A stretch of DNA of 64,000 nucleotides from Chitinophaga sp. XS-30 (GCF_008086345.1 NZ_CP043006.1:62001-126000); one strand, 5' to 3'. Shown: positions 52,376 to 61,887, counted from the first letter of the stretch. Translations and numbers: made by a program. Notes: generated from the sequence alone by a model not told the origin.

Positions 52376-53212
52376 TTAATGTACAAGGGGCCGGCTTCGC
52401 AGGAGCTTGTGGCCGCGAATCCGGAGCGTCAGGCCGCGATCCCCGTTTTTTTCACCTACCTGCAAGTGCAGGATTTTGCTGTCTGTTATTGTGAACAAAG
52501 GAAATACAGCTACCCACACACTCTTTTGATGCGCTTCCACCTCCGTAGGCATGTACAGCGCATGGGGGGAGAGTTCCTGAATGCGTTCGGAACTGCGTTT
52601 CTGTTTGCGCCTGTCGCGGATGAATATGCGCAGTCCATCCGGGCAGTACGGGATGCCGGATTGGTTGTACATTCCAAACCGGAAATACAACATTCCCTGC
52701 TGTACATAGATGCCCGTTAAAGCAAGGTTCACCTCGCCCGCCTTGTCTCTTGGTCGATGGTACAAAGCGGGAAGTTCAGCGATCATCCTTGCGGTTTGGT
52801 CGATACTCGTGCGGGGAGGTTCGTTTCCTGGAAAACGAACGACTGCTGAAGGCAGTGTTTGTGGATCAGTAGTGGTAAAATCATGTTTTGTAGTGGATGG
52901 ATAGTCGTCGTACACAATATGGAATTCGTACAGTCTCCCGTCAGCGGTTATTACACATAGGTTGCTCGGTTGAAAGTCCCGCTGAAGCGCTTTGAGCCGC
53001 AACACATTTTCTCCCCGCAGGAAGGGTTCCATCTGAACGGCGGCGGTGCCCAGGTCTGCATCCTCAATGCTGGCGGGGAAGATAAGTATCGTGGTAGCTT
53101 GTTCTGATACGGGTATAAAGCTGTCGAAAGAAGGTTGGGACTGTGCATTCCCGTTAAAGAAACTCAGAACCGGAAAAAAGAACAGGGTATAAAAAATGAT
53201 GCGTTGTTTCAT
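52376..53212 (-). CDS. traN: Conjugative transposon protein TraN
   Basis: ATG 53212 is chosen over 53251 because it opens the signal peptide (MKQRIIFYTLFFFPVLSFFN-GNAQ). The ~278-residue product matches TraN (DUF4138): FIPVSEQATTILIFPASIED, FLRGENVLRLKALQRDFQPS, NLCVITADGRLYEFHIVYDD and the tail QKSVWVAVFPLFTITDSKIL. TraN is a VirB9-like outer-membrane-complex part of the Bacteroidetes transfer apparatus. It follows TraM by 22 bp. Confidence 0.9.
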   Translation of the reverse strand: MKQRIIFYTLFFFPVLSFFNGNAQSQPSFDSFIPVSEQATTILIFPASIEDADLGTAAVQMEPFLRGENVLRLKALQRDFQPSNLCVITADGRLYEFHIVYDDYPSTTKHDFTTTDPQTLPSAVVRFPGNEPPRTSIDQTARMIAELPALYHRPRDKAGEVNLALTGIYVQQGMLYFRFGMYNQSGIPYCPDGLRIFIRDRRKQKRSSERIQELSPHALYMPTEVEAHQKSVWVAVFPLFTITDSKILHLQVGEKNGDRGLTLRIRGHKLLRSRPLVH

Positions 53213-53234
53213 GTCATTAAATTTTATGTGAGGA

Positions 53235-54476
53235 TTATCGAACACTGTCATCTATCAGAAGTACAGGATGGCCGTTTTTCAGGGTGCTTTTTATAAGCCT
53301 GGCTTTCCGGGCAAACAACCCTTTAGCGGTTTCGATACCAGCGCCAATAGCCTGCGACTGTAGGGAGGGGTCAAGGCTCATGAATTGCATGCCTTGCATG
53401 GTACTGGTCGCCTCTCTGGTTGCTACATCACGGCTGATGGCATGGGAAATATGGATGCCTGGCATTCCGCGTAGATCGTACACCGTTAGTTTTATGGGAA
53501 TAACTGTCTGTCCGGCGGTGATGGAGGTTATCTCCACATGGTACCGATCGCCGGTTAAACGGCCCGTACCGCTGAGCAATACACCTTTGACGATGCGCTG
53601 GCCGCGAACGTAGATGTCCTGCGAGAGCTGCAGCGTAACAGATGCACCGCTGAGGACTTGCTGTGTGCCAAAAATTTCCGCTCTGATGGCATTGGGAAAA
53701 GCTATAGCCTGGCTATCGGCAGATTGAAGATCGTTGAAGGCGCTTATTGCCGGAATGGTATCCCCGGCTCCGGAACGGACACCCAGCGAAGAACTCCATT
53801 GTTTTCGGCTGGACGTAAATACGGGATAAATGGTATGCTGCGGGACTTCGGATCGCAAACGTTCCCGCACAAGATCCGGGTGTTGCACGTCCAGTACGTT
53901 TTTGAGCATTTGGTTGATGGCGGTGATTTCGCTATCGGTGGAGGTGGCGGATGCCTGCCGGATCTGCTCCTGCAGGGCAGACAGCTCCGCCTCTTCTGCG
54001 GTTGTCGTGGGTGGTTGAATCGCTGGGGTGCGCGGCATGTCCGATTCAGCGCTCTGCGCCAGTTGTTGTTCCAGCCGCGCCAGCTGGTCACGCACGCGCC
54101 GTTCTGTTTCATCGGTTCCACCAGGGTTAGTTCGTATGGGGCGCTTTGATCCATATTGTTCCATCCATTCCGGAATCTGTTCCCCTTCTTCATCTCCTTG
54201 TTGCGGATTAAAGAGGGGGTTTGCCCGCATAAGTTTTTCCCGCTGCGCAGAATCCTTATCCGCTTTGCGGTACAGCGCCAATTTGTCCAACGGGTTTTCC
54301 GGCAGTTGGGGTTCCGGCACAGATGTGTTGAGTCCTTGTTTTTGCGCTTTAGGCTGTTCGGTTCCTTTACCAACGCCGAGACCCCAGGCCATCAGCAGGA
54401 TCAGCGGTACCAGTACCAAAGGTGCAAACAACAGCGCTTTCCCGGTTCTTTCCTTTTGTTCGGTTGTTTGTTGCAT
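53235..54476 (-). CDS. traM: Conjugative transposon protein TraM
   Basis: The 413-residue protein has one N-terminal membrane segment (ALLFAPLVLVPLILLMAWGL), a Pro/Gln/Glu-rich periplasmic linker (~40-200), and a C-terminal domain with ADSQAIAFPNAIRAEIFGTQ, then QDIYVRGQRIVKGVLLSGTG and VEITSITAGQTVIPIKLTVY, the TraM (VirB10-like) part. It spans from the inner membrane to the outer-membrane complex. It lies 2 bp after the TraL-position gene and 22 bp before traN. Confidence 0.93.
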   Translation of the reverse strand: MQQTTEQKERTGKALLFAPLVLVPLILLMAWGLGVGKGTEQPKAQKQGLNTSVPEPQLPENPLDKLALYRKADKDSAQREKLMRANPLFNPQQGDEEGEQIPEWMEQYGSKRPIRTNPGGTDETERRVRDQLARLEQQLAQSAESDMPRTPAIQPPTTTAEEAELSALQEQIRQASATSTDSEITAINQMLKNVLDVQHPDLVRERLRSEVPQHTIYPVFTSSRKQWSSSLGVRSGAGDTIPAISAFNDLQSADSQAIAFPNAIRAEIFGTQQVLSGASVTLQLSQDIYVRGQRIVKGVLLSGTGRLTGDRYHVEITSITAGQTVIPIKLTVYDLRGMPGIHISHAISRDVATREATSTMQGMQFMSLDPSLQSQAIGAGIETAKGLFARKARLIKSTLKNGHPVLLIDDSVR

Positions 54477-54478
54477 GA

Positions 54479-54937
54479 TTAATTTTTTGAATGATGAAAT
54501 TGTTGTTGCAATTGAAACAAGGTATCCCGCATACCCGGCCTGCGGGCAAAGAAGCGCTCAACTTGCAGGCGTCCGGTTTCTGTTTGCATCAGGCTATCGA
54601 TCACCGCAGCAAAACGCTGAATGGAGACGGAATCTACCGGCGTGTTTCTTTCCGTGCGCAGGTCAGGTTGAAGTACCGGGGCCACCATCCGCTGCGGGTG
54701 CAGTACCTGTACCGTGGCGGACTTGCCGTTGAGGGTATGAAGCAGAATGGCTGCGCTGTATCCACCAAAGAGCAGCAGGAACAGCGCCAGCAGCAGTTTC
54801 TTCTGCCCGATAGATAACCTGGCTTCCAGTCGTTGCAGACGGTTGGCTGTATGAAGGGTAGCGCGTTGCAATAATCCCGGCTTACGGGGTCGGTCATCGA
54901 ACGGCGTAATTTTTTTTCGTTTTAAAGTGAATATCAT
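54479..54937 (-). CDS. TraL-position conjugation membrane protein
   Basis: The 152-residue protein has a basic N-terminus, one membrane segment (KKLLLALFLLLFGGYSAAIL, ~45-65) and a periplasmic part (SIQRFAAVIDSLMQTETGRL). It occupies the traL slot between traK and traM (2-bp gaps both sides) but is longer than classical TraL (~100 residues), so the symbol is not given. Likely an inner-membrane member of the transfer complex. Confidence 0.65.
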   Translation of the reverse strand: MIFTLKRKKITPFDDRPRKPGLLQRATLHTANRLQRLEARLSIGQKKLLLALFLLLFGGYSAAILLHTLNGKSATVQVLHPQRMVAPVLQPDLRTERNTPVDSVSIQRFAAVIDSLMQTETGRLQVERFFARRPGMRDTLFQLQQQFHHSKN

Positions 54938-54939
54938 GG

Positions 54940-55557
54940 TTATCTTGGTTTACTGCTTTCATCGGCATTGTTGATAATGGTCCAGCGCTCAATGAGCAAC
55001 CCGTGGGAATTGTTTTCCGTGCGTTCTATATTTCTCAAAGTCCCTTCTGTAATTAACCTGCGTATGATGGTTACTGTTGGACGATCAATTTTCTGATGGC
55101 CATAGTACCGGAAACGATAGGGATGGCTGCTCATATCTAGTTGGATGCTGTCGGCTGTGATCTCTTGTGATATATTGGCGTTGATGGCCCCGGCATAATA
55201 ACCGGCTTCCTTCAGGTTGTCGTACTGGTCCTTCGCGCTCCGGTCGGCCAGGTACAGAGCTTTTCCTATATTGCGTTCTATGGATTTGTAGTCGGGCGAA
55301 AAGGAAAAGAACAACCGGTGAAATTCGGTTACATGGTCTTTCGCTTCCGCCGGTATATTTTCCCCCCTCGTGGAAGCCAGCGCTTCCATGATCTTACCTC
55401 CGCTCAATACATATATGCGGCTGCGTTCCCGCTCCACCGCCTGAAAAGCGGTAAAAGTCAGGTAACAGGTGATGCAGGTACAGGCGATGATGAGTGCCAG
55501 ACTAAACAAACGTACATGCGTAAAGGCCCGATCTATATTTTTAAGTTGTTGAAACAT
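54940..55557 (-). CDS. traK: Conjugative transposon protein TraK
   Basis: The 205-residue protein matches TraK (VirB8-like): FQQLKNIDRAFTHVRLFSLA, one membrane segment (LFSLALIIACTCITCYLTFT), then the periplasmic domain HVTEFHRLFFSFSPDYKSIE, RNIGKALYLADRSAKDQYDN and the tail. It lies 36 bp after TraJ and 2 bp before the TraL-position gene. It is an inner-membrane scaffold of the secretion channel. Confidence 0.92.
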   Translation of the reverse strand: MFQQLKNIDRAFTHVRLFSLALIIACTCITCYLTFTAFQAVERERSRIYVLSGGKIMEALASTRGENIPAEAKDHVTEFHRLFFSFSPDYKSIERNIGKALYLADRSAKDQYDNLKEAGYYAGAINANISQEITADSIQLDMSSHPYRFRYYGHQKIDRPTVTIIRRLITEGTLRNIERTENNSHGLLIERWTIINNADESSKPR

Positions 55558-55593
55558 TCATCCTCACATTTTCATTTTCACAATTGGCTGACC

Positions 55594-56811
55594 TTAGCGG
55601 CCTACCTTATCCTGGAAGTATCCTCCACTTGTTCCTGAACCCGCCATACCACCAGACATGCGGCCTTGCGCGTCTCCGTACATATCTCCCGACATACCTG
55701 CTGAGCGTTCACCACTGCTGCCAAACCCGCCACCCATGGACTGCACACCGGGAATTTGTCCCATTGCATTGCCCGCCATACCGGTCACTTTCTCCCGCAG
55801 TGCGCCTCCTGACCCCACATGTACAATGTATTCGCTGATACTGGGTACGGTGGTATAACCGACAATTCCGATGATCATAAATATGATGTAACCGAGATCG
55901 GAGGGATTAAAAAAGGAATCGCCGGTTTGGATGATCTGAGAGGTATCCATTCGTATCATATTCTCCTGAATCTTCCCCAGTAATGCACCAAAAATATTCG
56001 CCACCGGAAGCCACAGGTAACAATTGATGTAGCGGCCCAGATATACATTCAGCGTATGGGTGAACCCGTCAAAACAGGAAAGTCCAAAAACGATGGGACC
56101 CAGAATAGCGAGGATGATCAGATTGAAGGTGCGCAGGGTATTGATACAAAGGGCAACGGCTTCGTAAAGGATCTGCAGAACGATGGCTATAAATTCCTTC
56201 ACCTCGTTCTTAAAATTGTAATACATCTTGTCCACCGTGAACATAAAATTGTTGCCGAGCTTCTCGAACCAGTTTTCGTCCCCTACATCTTCCGGGGCAT
56301 ATTCTTCTAGCCAGAGATTCCGATCACCCAAACCCGTTTCTCCAACCAGCATCCGCCATTTGGGCGTTTCGCGCATGGCTTTCTCTTTTGCCTCGAACAG
56401 CTTCTTCACCGTTTCATTGGAAGCATCCACCATTTTCTGTGTTCCTGCAACGGTGGGGTAGAGTATGGTGTCCATCAGCCGGATCACGTTGGGAAAGAAT
56501 AAAAGGACCCCACAGAGCACAAAAGGCCGGAGCAAGGGGAATACATCAACAGGCTCCGCGTTCGCGATGTGCCGCCATACCCGGTAACCGATATAAAACG
56601 TGGCCCCAAATCCCCCAATAGCCCGGCCCGCATTGATCAGGTCGGCACACAGGGGCAGCATTTCATCTTTGAGATTGGCCAATACTTCATGCATGCTGCG
56701 GATGCCTCCGGCAATATCCTCACCGGTGGACTGTGCCAGGCACAGACCGGGCAGCAGTACGCCCACCAAGAGCAGTACAGTTCCATTCCACACGTTTTTC
56801 ATTCCGCACAT
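55594..56811 (-). CDS. traJ: Conjugative transposon protein TraJ
   Basis: The 405-residue polytopic protein matches TraJ (VirB6-like). It has a signal-like start (NGTVLLLVGVLLPGLCLAQS), then several membrane segments: GRAIGGFGATFYIGYRVWRH, RPFVLCGVLLFFPNVIRLMD, NLIILAILGPIVFGLSCFDG, LPVANIFGALLGKIQ and LGYIIFMIIGIVGYTTVPSI. A Gly/Ser/Met-rich tail (~345-405) follows. It forms the inner-membrane part of the channel. Confidence 0.92.
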   Translation of the reverse strand: MCGMKNVWNGTVLLLVGVLLPGLCLAQSTGEDIAGGIRSMHEVLANLKDEMLPLCADLINAGRAIGGFGATFYIGYRVWRHIANAEPVDVFPLLRPFVLCGVLLFFPNVIRLMDTILYPTVAGTQKMVDASNETVKKLFEAKEKAMRETPKWRMLVGETGLGDRNLWLEEYAPEDVGDENWFEKLGNNFMFTVDKMYYNFKNEVKEFIAIVLQILYEAVALCINTLRTFNLIILAILGPIVFGLSCFDGFTHTLNVYLGRYINCYLWLPVANIFGALLGKIQENMIRMDTSQIIQTGDSFFNPSDLGYIIFMIIGIVGYTTVPSISEYIVHVGSGGALREKVTGMAGNAMGQIPGVQSMGGGFGSSGERSAGMSGDMYGDAQGRMSGGMAGSGTSGGYFQDKVGR

Positions 56812-56845
56812 TTAAACTGTTTATAACATTGGTTTCTGCATACCG

Positions 56846-57481
56846 CTATTGTATGCCGTGTTGCTGCCGCAGCGTACTGATTTCCGCTTTTTCGCGGGTG
56901 AGTTGCACGGCCAGCAGTCGTGCCTCTGTTGTGAACTTCCGCAAAGCGATCAGCCGCCCCTGCATATTGTTGTGCAGCCGGTCAATGCCTTCCAGTCGCT
57001 CTGCATCGTTCATACGCATTTCTCCGGCGGTAAGCAGAAGTAGCAATTCCTCCAATTCCAAAAAGCTGCCGGAGGAGAGTTTCGATAATGTTTTCTCCAA
57101 AACCTCCATGTTTCCCGCGGAAAAAACGTCGGCAGACCGAAACATCGAAAGCGCCTTTTTTTTCTCGTCCAATACCTTAATCTGCATTTCGATGATATCG
57201 GCTACCCGCCAGTATTTTCGTACATCGGGGCTGACGGCATACAGACCATCCAGAAATACCTGATGCAGCTTAAAGTTGCCGGATGCCACATCCCGCACCT
57301 TATTGTAGCCATCGCTGAGCGTCTTATAACCATCGTACATGTTCTGCAAGATGGATTTGAACTGCGCCAGCTTCTCTACGTTCAATAGAAGTTGGGCAAT
57401 TTCCTGTTCCTGCGCCCGGGATTTTCCGGGCCATAAGATTCCCATCAGCAGGAAATACCCTGCCGCTATCAACTTTTTCAT
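56846..57481 (-). CDS. Secreted helical conjugation protein, paralog of 57492-58130
   Basis: The 211-residue protein has a signal peptide (MKKLIAAGYFLLMGILWPGK-SRAQ) and a helical or coiled-coil body (EQEIAQLLLNVEKLAQFKSI, SGNFKLHQVFLDGLYAVSPD). Its second half matches the neighbour 57492-58130: LEELLLLLTAGEMRMNDAER, with the neighbour's LELLSLITSGSLELTDDQRT. It is probably a TerB-like or VirB5-like periplasmic component. It follows the neighbour by 10 bp and precedes traJ by 34 bp. Confidence 0.7.
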   Translation of the reverse strand: MKKLIAAGYFLLMGILWPGKSRAQEQEIAQLLLNVEKLAQFKSILQNMYDGYKTLSDGYNKVRDVASGNFKLHQVFLDGLYAVSPDVRKYWRVADIIEMQIKVLDEKKKALSMFRSADVFSAGNMEVLEKTLSKLSSGSFLELEELLLLLTAGEMRMNDAERLEGIDRLHNNMQGRLIALRKFTTEARLLAVQLTREKAEISTLRQQHGIQ

Positions 57482-57491
57482 ACCTCACGAT

Positions 57492-58130
57492 TTACAGGTT
57501 ATACAAGCGGCGCAGTTGTTCGAGTTCCGCTGCCTCACGCGCGTATTGTATCAGCAACAGCTTACTGGATTGCTCGTCCTTACGGGTGTTGTTCTCCAGC
57601 GTTCGGCATTGTTGCAGCAGGGTTTCCAGCCGTTGGGTGCGCTGGTCGTCTGTAAGCTCCAGACTGCCGGAGGTAATGAGGGAGAGCAATTCCAGCGTAA
57701 GCTGTTCCACTTGCAGGAACCGCTTTCGGATGGTCTCTTGTAGGTTGTCCGGCGGTTGAAAAACGGCGAAGCTGGGGGAACGCAGCAACTTGCGGTGGCT
57801 GGTTAAGCAGGAAGAAGAAACTGCCAGGCTTTGTACGATAGCCGTTACCGTCGTACTTCCCCGAATAGCAGGCGTTACGGTTTTAAGCGAGGTAAAAAAT
57901 ACATCGTGCAGGTTAAATTCTCCTTTCTTCAGCTGGTCCACAAGACCAATGCCTTCCTTGGCGATGTCGTATCCTTTTTTCAGGGTTGTGAGGTGCAGTT
58001 GCAGAAAGGCGATCTGCTCGGCCAGGTATTTCCGCTGCGTGGCTTTTTGGCGGAACAGCTCGTTGAAAAGTTGTGCCTGCGCTCCGTCCGCGCATAAACA
58101 TATTCCTATCATCACCATCCACTTTTTCAT
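57492..58130 (-). CDS. Secreted helical conjugation protein, paralog of 56846-57481
   Basis: The 212-residue protein has a signal peptide (MKKWMVMIGICLCADGAQAQ) and a helical body (KYLAEQIAFLQLHLTTLKKG, then KKGEFNLHDVFFTSLKTVTP). It is a clear paralog of 56846-57481 (KGEFNLHDVF against SGNFKLHQVF). A C-terminal helix bundle (LETLLQQCRTLENNTRKDEQ) completes it. It lies between the TraI-like gene (22 bp) and its paralog (10 bp). Two copies may form a heteromeric periplasmic assembly. Confidence 0.7.
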   Translation of the reverse strand: MKKWMVMIGICLCADGAQAQLFNELFRQKATQRKYLAEQIAFLQLHLTTLKKGYDIAKEGIGLVDQLKKGEFNLHDVFFTSLKTVTPAIRGSTTVTAIVQSLAVSSSCLTSHRKLLRSPSFAVFQPPDNLQETIRKRFLQVEQLTLELLSLITSGSLELTDDQRTQRLETLLQQCRTLENNTRKDEQSSKLLLIQYAREAAELEQLRRLYNL

Positions 58131-58152
58131 ACTTCACATTTTTAGGTTTTGT

Positions 58153-58839
58153 CTATTCGATGCCATACAATGCCTTTATACGCAGCAGTTCACCGTAGTC
58201 GCGGGTCTTCTGCATACTGTACAGGGCATTACCATAAGTGTATCGGCGCAGGCGAGTGAGTTGGTTTCGGATTTCTTCTGTAACGGCGGCGATCCTTTCC
58301 ACGCGGGCAGCGTCCGGCATTTGTAAAGAGAATGAGGTTACCACAGATTCGAGCTGGCCAATGCTTCGGGCACTTTCCTCGATCAGCGCCGTGTAATAGC
58401 CGATCATTTGAATTACCTGATCTGGCGTGAAGTTGGTGTCTTTGCTTACCGCCTGAATGGCACGGCGGTATTCCTCTACCATTGAGAGTTGCAATTGAAT
58501 GGCCTCCCGCACTTTTTGTCCGTAGGCAATGGCGGTGCGTACACGCATCAGTTCTTCGTAATACACGGCGTACTGCTCCCGCTGTTTGTCCACCCAATCA
58601 CCTATTTCATTGAGTTTTAATTTTGAAAGGGTGTTTTCCAGCGCTTTTTGCGCGTTCTGCAGTTTGATGGTCTGGTTCTGGATGCGCTGAATAGCCAGAT
58701 CAGCGGCCTTGATGGCTTTCACCACCGCAGCTTTGATAATTTCCAATATGGGAAGCTGTGCTGCAGCCGGAGAAGCAGGCAGCATACACAGCATCATACC
58801 CATGACCATAGACCCTAAGATCCATCTCCTCATTTTCAT
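58153..58839 (-). CDS. TraI-like periplasmic conjugation protein (VirB5-like)
   Basis: The 228-residue protein has a signal peptide (WILGSMVMGMMLCMLPASPA-AAQ) and a long helical body (AADLAIQRIQNQTIKLQNAQ, KALENTLSKLKLNEIGDWVD, YEELMRVRTAIAYGQKVREA) ending LRRYTYGNALYSMQKTRDYG. It fits the TraI (DUF4141-like) family of Bacteroidetes transfer regions. It is the first of three secreted helical proteins ahead of traJ. It follows the lipoprotein gene by 52 bp. Confidence 0.7.
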   Translation of the reverse strand: MKMRRWILGSMVMGMMLCMLPASPAAAQLPILEIIKAAVVKAIKAADLAIQRIQNQTIKLQNAQKALENTLSKLKLNEIGDWVDKQREQYAVYYEELMRVRTAIAYGQKVREAIQLQLSMVEEYRRAIQAVSKDTNFTPDQVIQMIGYYTALIEESARSIGQLESVVTSFSLQMPDAARVERIAAVTEEIRNQLTRLRRYTYGNALYSMQKTRDYGELLRIKALYGIE

Positions 58840-58891
58840 ACTTCACACATTTCAGGTCCCGGTAATAATTATTTATTGCCACACCGCCCGA

Positions 58892-59269
58892 TTACCGGCA
58901 GTCGGTGCAGCGTGTATAGGTGATCTGACCGTTGGTCAGCTCGTCTTTGGCGTTTAGAATGAAGGGAACACCCTCCACCGTTAATGTGTTCGTGGCTTCA
59001 TCGTAAGTGCCGGTGCGTTGTTTGCTGGTTTTGCGATCCGCAGCGGCCTGGTCATCCGTTCCCTTTGGTACCACACGCCCCCGGTTCGATAGGGTATATA
59101 CCAGTGGTGTGGAAGCATCAGCCTGTTCAATGCGGATGGTATCGTACAAGGTATTGAACTCCGTTTCCATCACCCGTATATAGGTGCCAGCAAATTTTTG
59201 TTGCTTGTTGTTTCCGGCAGAACAGGCAGCTAAAGCTGTTAGTAATAGAAGTATTGGTGTACTTTTCAT
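58892..59269 (-). CDS. Small lipoprotein between traG and the TraI-like gene
   Basis: The 125-residue protein has a lipoprotein signal (MKSTPILLLLTALAACSAGN, lipid anchor at the first Cys). The mature part (KFAGTYIRVMETEFNTLYDT, IRIEQADASTPLVYTLSNRG, EATNTLTVEGVPFILNAKDE) is beta-rich and lipocalin-like in spacing. It ends in CTDCR. Small lipoproteins in this place of conjugative elements often act in entry exclusion; that is inference. It follows traG by 56 bp. Confidence 0.7.
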   Translation of the reverse strand: MKSTPILLLLTALAACSAGNNKQQKFAGTYIRVMETEFNTLYDTIRIEQADASTPLVYTLSNRGRVVPKGTDDQAAADRKTSKQRTGTYDEATNTLTVEGVPFILNAKDELTNGQITYTRCTDCR

Positions 59270-59325
59270 GGCAGATCGATTTTTTGATGATGTATAATTT
59301 GTGCTTATGGAAATTTACAAAAAAA

Positions 59326-61860
59326 TCAGGCTGCTTTGTTCTTTAAATCTGCCACCAGCGCCTTCACCCCCGCCCGTATTGATCCATACTTTTCCGTATA
59401 TTTTTCTACCAATACTTTTTCCTTCTGTTCCGTAGTATAGATGTAATATTCTTCCGGACTTACTTCGATGCGATATACCTTTGAGTGACCGCCCAGGTCG
59501 ATCCACACTTCCTTGTACACCCTGCCGGGTTCTTTGTTCTTATTGAGTGAAAAGATCTCAGCTTTCTGTTTATCCGTAATACCCAACAGTTCCTGAATAA
59601 GTCCAAATTTATTCTGGTACTTGGTTTGGTCCAGCAGTATCTTACAGTCACTGTTATTGATAATTGCCTGTTTAACAACGGGAGACGAGATGATATCCTC
59701 TACTTCTTGCGTCACTACTATCGCTTCTCCAAAAAATTTACGTACTGTCTTAAACAAATATTTAATATACTCCGCCATACCTTCCCGCGCAATGGCTTTC
59801 CAGGCCTCTTCTATGAGAATCATCTTACGTACGCCTTTCAGCTTTCGCATCTTTGAAATGAAGACCTGCATTATGATCAAAGTCACGGCTGGCAGGAGGA
59901 TAGCGTTCTCCTTAATTGCGTCCAGTTCAAAGATCACCAGTGGCTGATGCAGCAGGTTCAGGTTTTCCGTCGCGTTGAGCAAATAATCAAATTCTCCACC
60001 CTGATAGAAAGAGCGCATGACATACATAAAATTGCTCGCATTAAAATCCCTCTCTTTCAGGTTGTCGCGCCGGAATACTTCTAAATAATGATCCCGAAGG
60101 AATTCATAGAAACTATTAAAGCAGGGAAAGATTTCCGGATGATTGTCTAAGTGTTCGTAATAGCCTCCCAGTAAGTTAGACAGCGCGATGTATTCGCTGC
60201 GCGTAAAACCTTCGGTGTCTTTTTTCCATAAAGACAACAGTAGGGTTTTAATGCTTTCCTTCTTTTCTGTATCCAGCGTATCTCCCGGCTCAATATAAAA
60301 TGGATTAAACTTTATAGGATTATCCTCTGAATAGGTAAAATAATAACCTCCTACCAGATCACAAAGTCCCTTGTAGCTGTGTCCTACATCGATCAACACG
60401 ATGTGCGTGCCCTGTTCATAGTAAGAGCGTACCATGTGATTGGTGAAAAAGCTCTTACCTGATCCACTGGGTCCCAGAATGAAGCGGTTCCGTGCCGATG
60501 TCCATCCCAGCTTCATCGGAAGGTCGCTCAGGTCCGTCAGTACGGGTTTGCCTGTCTGGCGATCTCCGAGGCGGATGCCGAAGGAACTGACCGAACTTTC
60601 ATACCCTGTTTCCTGCGACAGAAAGCAGGTGGCCTGCTCCATGAAGGATTCAAAAGTTTCGTTCAGCGGCAGGTCGGCGATATTGCCGGGTAGGCAGGCC
60701 CAATACAATTGCGCAGCGGAAGCTGTCTCCTGGTAAGGCAGCGCGTCCATCTGTGCGAGGGCAGCCGATACCCGGTTGCGGAGTTCGGTGAGCTGGTTCC
60801 TGTCTTCCGTCCAGGCCAGCAGCGAAAAATGCGCCCGTACCGGCGTGCGCTGGTGCGCAATGGATTCGTTGAGGTAGGCATTGGTGGCATCTAGATTGAT
60901 CGCGTTTTCGCGGCTGTAGCGGGATAGGGATTGCAACCGCCTTCTGCGGGCCTCCATTTTTTTGAGGGTCTTGCTAGTGTCCTCAATTACCAGCACCTGG
61001 TTGTACACATGGTTGCAATGCAGAAGCTGGCCAATTGGGGCAGCAAAACTCACGCTGAACCGCGTTTTATCTGTTGAATACGCATCGTAATTCACCCGGG
61101 GACCGCAAATGGAGGGCAGATTGTCCACATCACTGAGCGTGTATAGCTGACAATACTTTGAGCCGATACGGAATTCGGGTTTGAACTCAATATCGGTCAC
61201 GCCCGGCAGTTCCTTTTCTTCCAGCAAGCCACAATAGCGTTCCAATATGCCGGTATGCCTATCGGTGCCGCACCATTCATCGGTAGAAAGACGTACAGGG
61301 GTAATGAATCCACCCTCTGCCAGCAGCTTTTCAAATTGCGCGGTCTTCTCCTTGAACTCATCGTACTGGCGCTGTTCCATTTTGCCCGTGGCGATGAGTG
61401 CTGGCCGCAGCAAATTGGATAGGACAGAACTGGCTGGCCTTCGATGAATGTCTTTGCGGGTCACAAAAACATAGGTTTGATGCGCTAAAAACGGACGCTC
61501 GTTAAAAAAGCGATCGCTTGCTGCCGAGAGGAAGGACTTTTCTTCTGCGGTATCGGGCTGGTACGTGTCTTCCACAAACCAATCCTGTTTGTGTACAATG
61601 CAACCGGCGGGAAGTATTTTAATTGCCCGTAGCCATACATGATGCAGGGCTTCGTACTCTTCGTTGGATAGGGTGAATATCTCCGGCAGTGCCAGGCGGA
61701 AGCCCACGGTTACATCGCCCTGTTTGGAGAGTACAGCATCGTCCTCTACTTTATAGAGCGGAAAATGAGCCTCCATCTGCCTGGTCTTTTGCCGGGGCGC
61801 TTTCTCCTGCAGGATAAGCGCCGCCACCACCACCATCCCTATCATCAGCATCACTACCAT
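59326..61860 (-). CDS. traG: TraG-family conjugation ATPase (VirB4-like)
   Basis: The 844-residue protein opens with a membrane segment (VVMLMIGMVVVAALILQ), then the TraG N-terminal region (HFPLYKVEDDAVLSKQGDVT, then KYCQLYTLSDVDNLPSICGP). A VirB4-type ATPase follows: Walker A LGPSGSGKSFFTNHMV (G463 to K469), Walker B-like RKMILIEEAWKAIAREGMAE, and a Q-containing helix (VVTQEVEDIISSPVVKQAII). It powers assembly and transfer through the channel. It lies 27 bp after traF. Confidence 0.95.
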   Translation of the reverse strand: MVVMLMIGMVVVAALILQEKAPRQKTRQMEAHFPLYKVEDDAVLSKQGDVTVGFRLALPEIFTLSNEEYEALHHVWLRAIKILPAGCIVHKQDWFVEDTYQPDTAEEKSFLSAASDRFFNERPFLAHQTYVFVTRKDIHRRPASSVLSNLLRPALIATGKMEQRQYDEFKEKTAQFEKLLAEGGFITPVRLSTDEWCGTDRHTGILERYCGLLEEKELPGVTDIEFKPEFRIGSKYCQLYTLSDVDNLPSICGPRVNYDAYSTDKTRFSVSFAAPIGQLLHCNHVYNQVLVIEDTSKTLKKMEARRRRLQSLSRYSRENAINLDATNAYLNESIAHQRTPVRAHFSLLAWTEDRNQLTELRNRVSAALAQMDALPYQETASAAQLYWACLPGNIADLPLNETFESFMEQATCFLSQETGYESSVSSFGIRLGDRQTGKPVLTDLSDLPMKLGWTSARNRFILGPSGSGKSFFTNHMVRSYYEQGTHIVLIDVGHSYKGLCDLVGGYYFTYSEDNPIKFNPFYIEPGDTLDTEKKESIKTLLLSLWKKDTEGFTRSEYIALSNLLGGYYEHLDNHPEIFPCFNSFYEFLRDHYLEVFRRDNLKERDFNASNFMYVMRSFYQGGEFDYLLNATENLNLLHQPLVIFELDAIKENAILLPAVTLIIMQVFISKMRKLKGVRKMILIEEAWKAIAREGMAEYIKYLFKTVRKFFGEAIVVTQEVEDIISSPVVKQAIINNSDCKILLDQTKYQNKFGLIQELLGITDKQKAEIFSLNKNKEPGRVYKEVWIDLGGHSKVYRIEVSPEEYYIYTTEQKEKVLVEKYTEKYGSIRAGVKALVADLKNKAA

Positions 61861-61887
61861 ACTTCACAATTTTAATATCACATGTTA

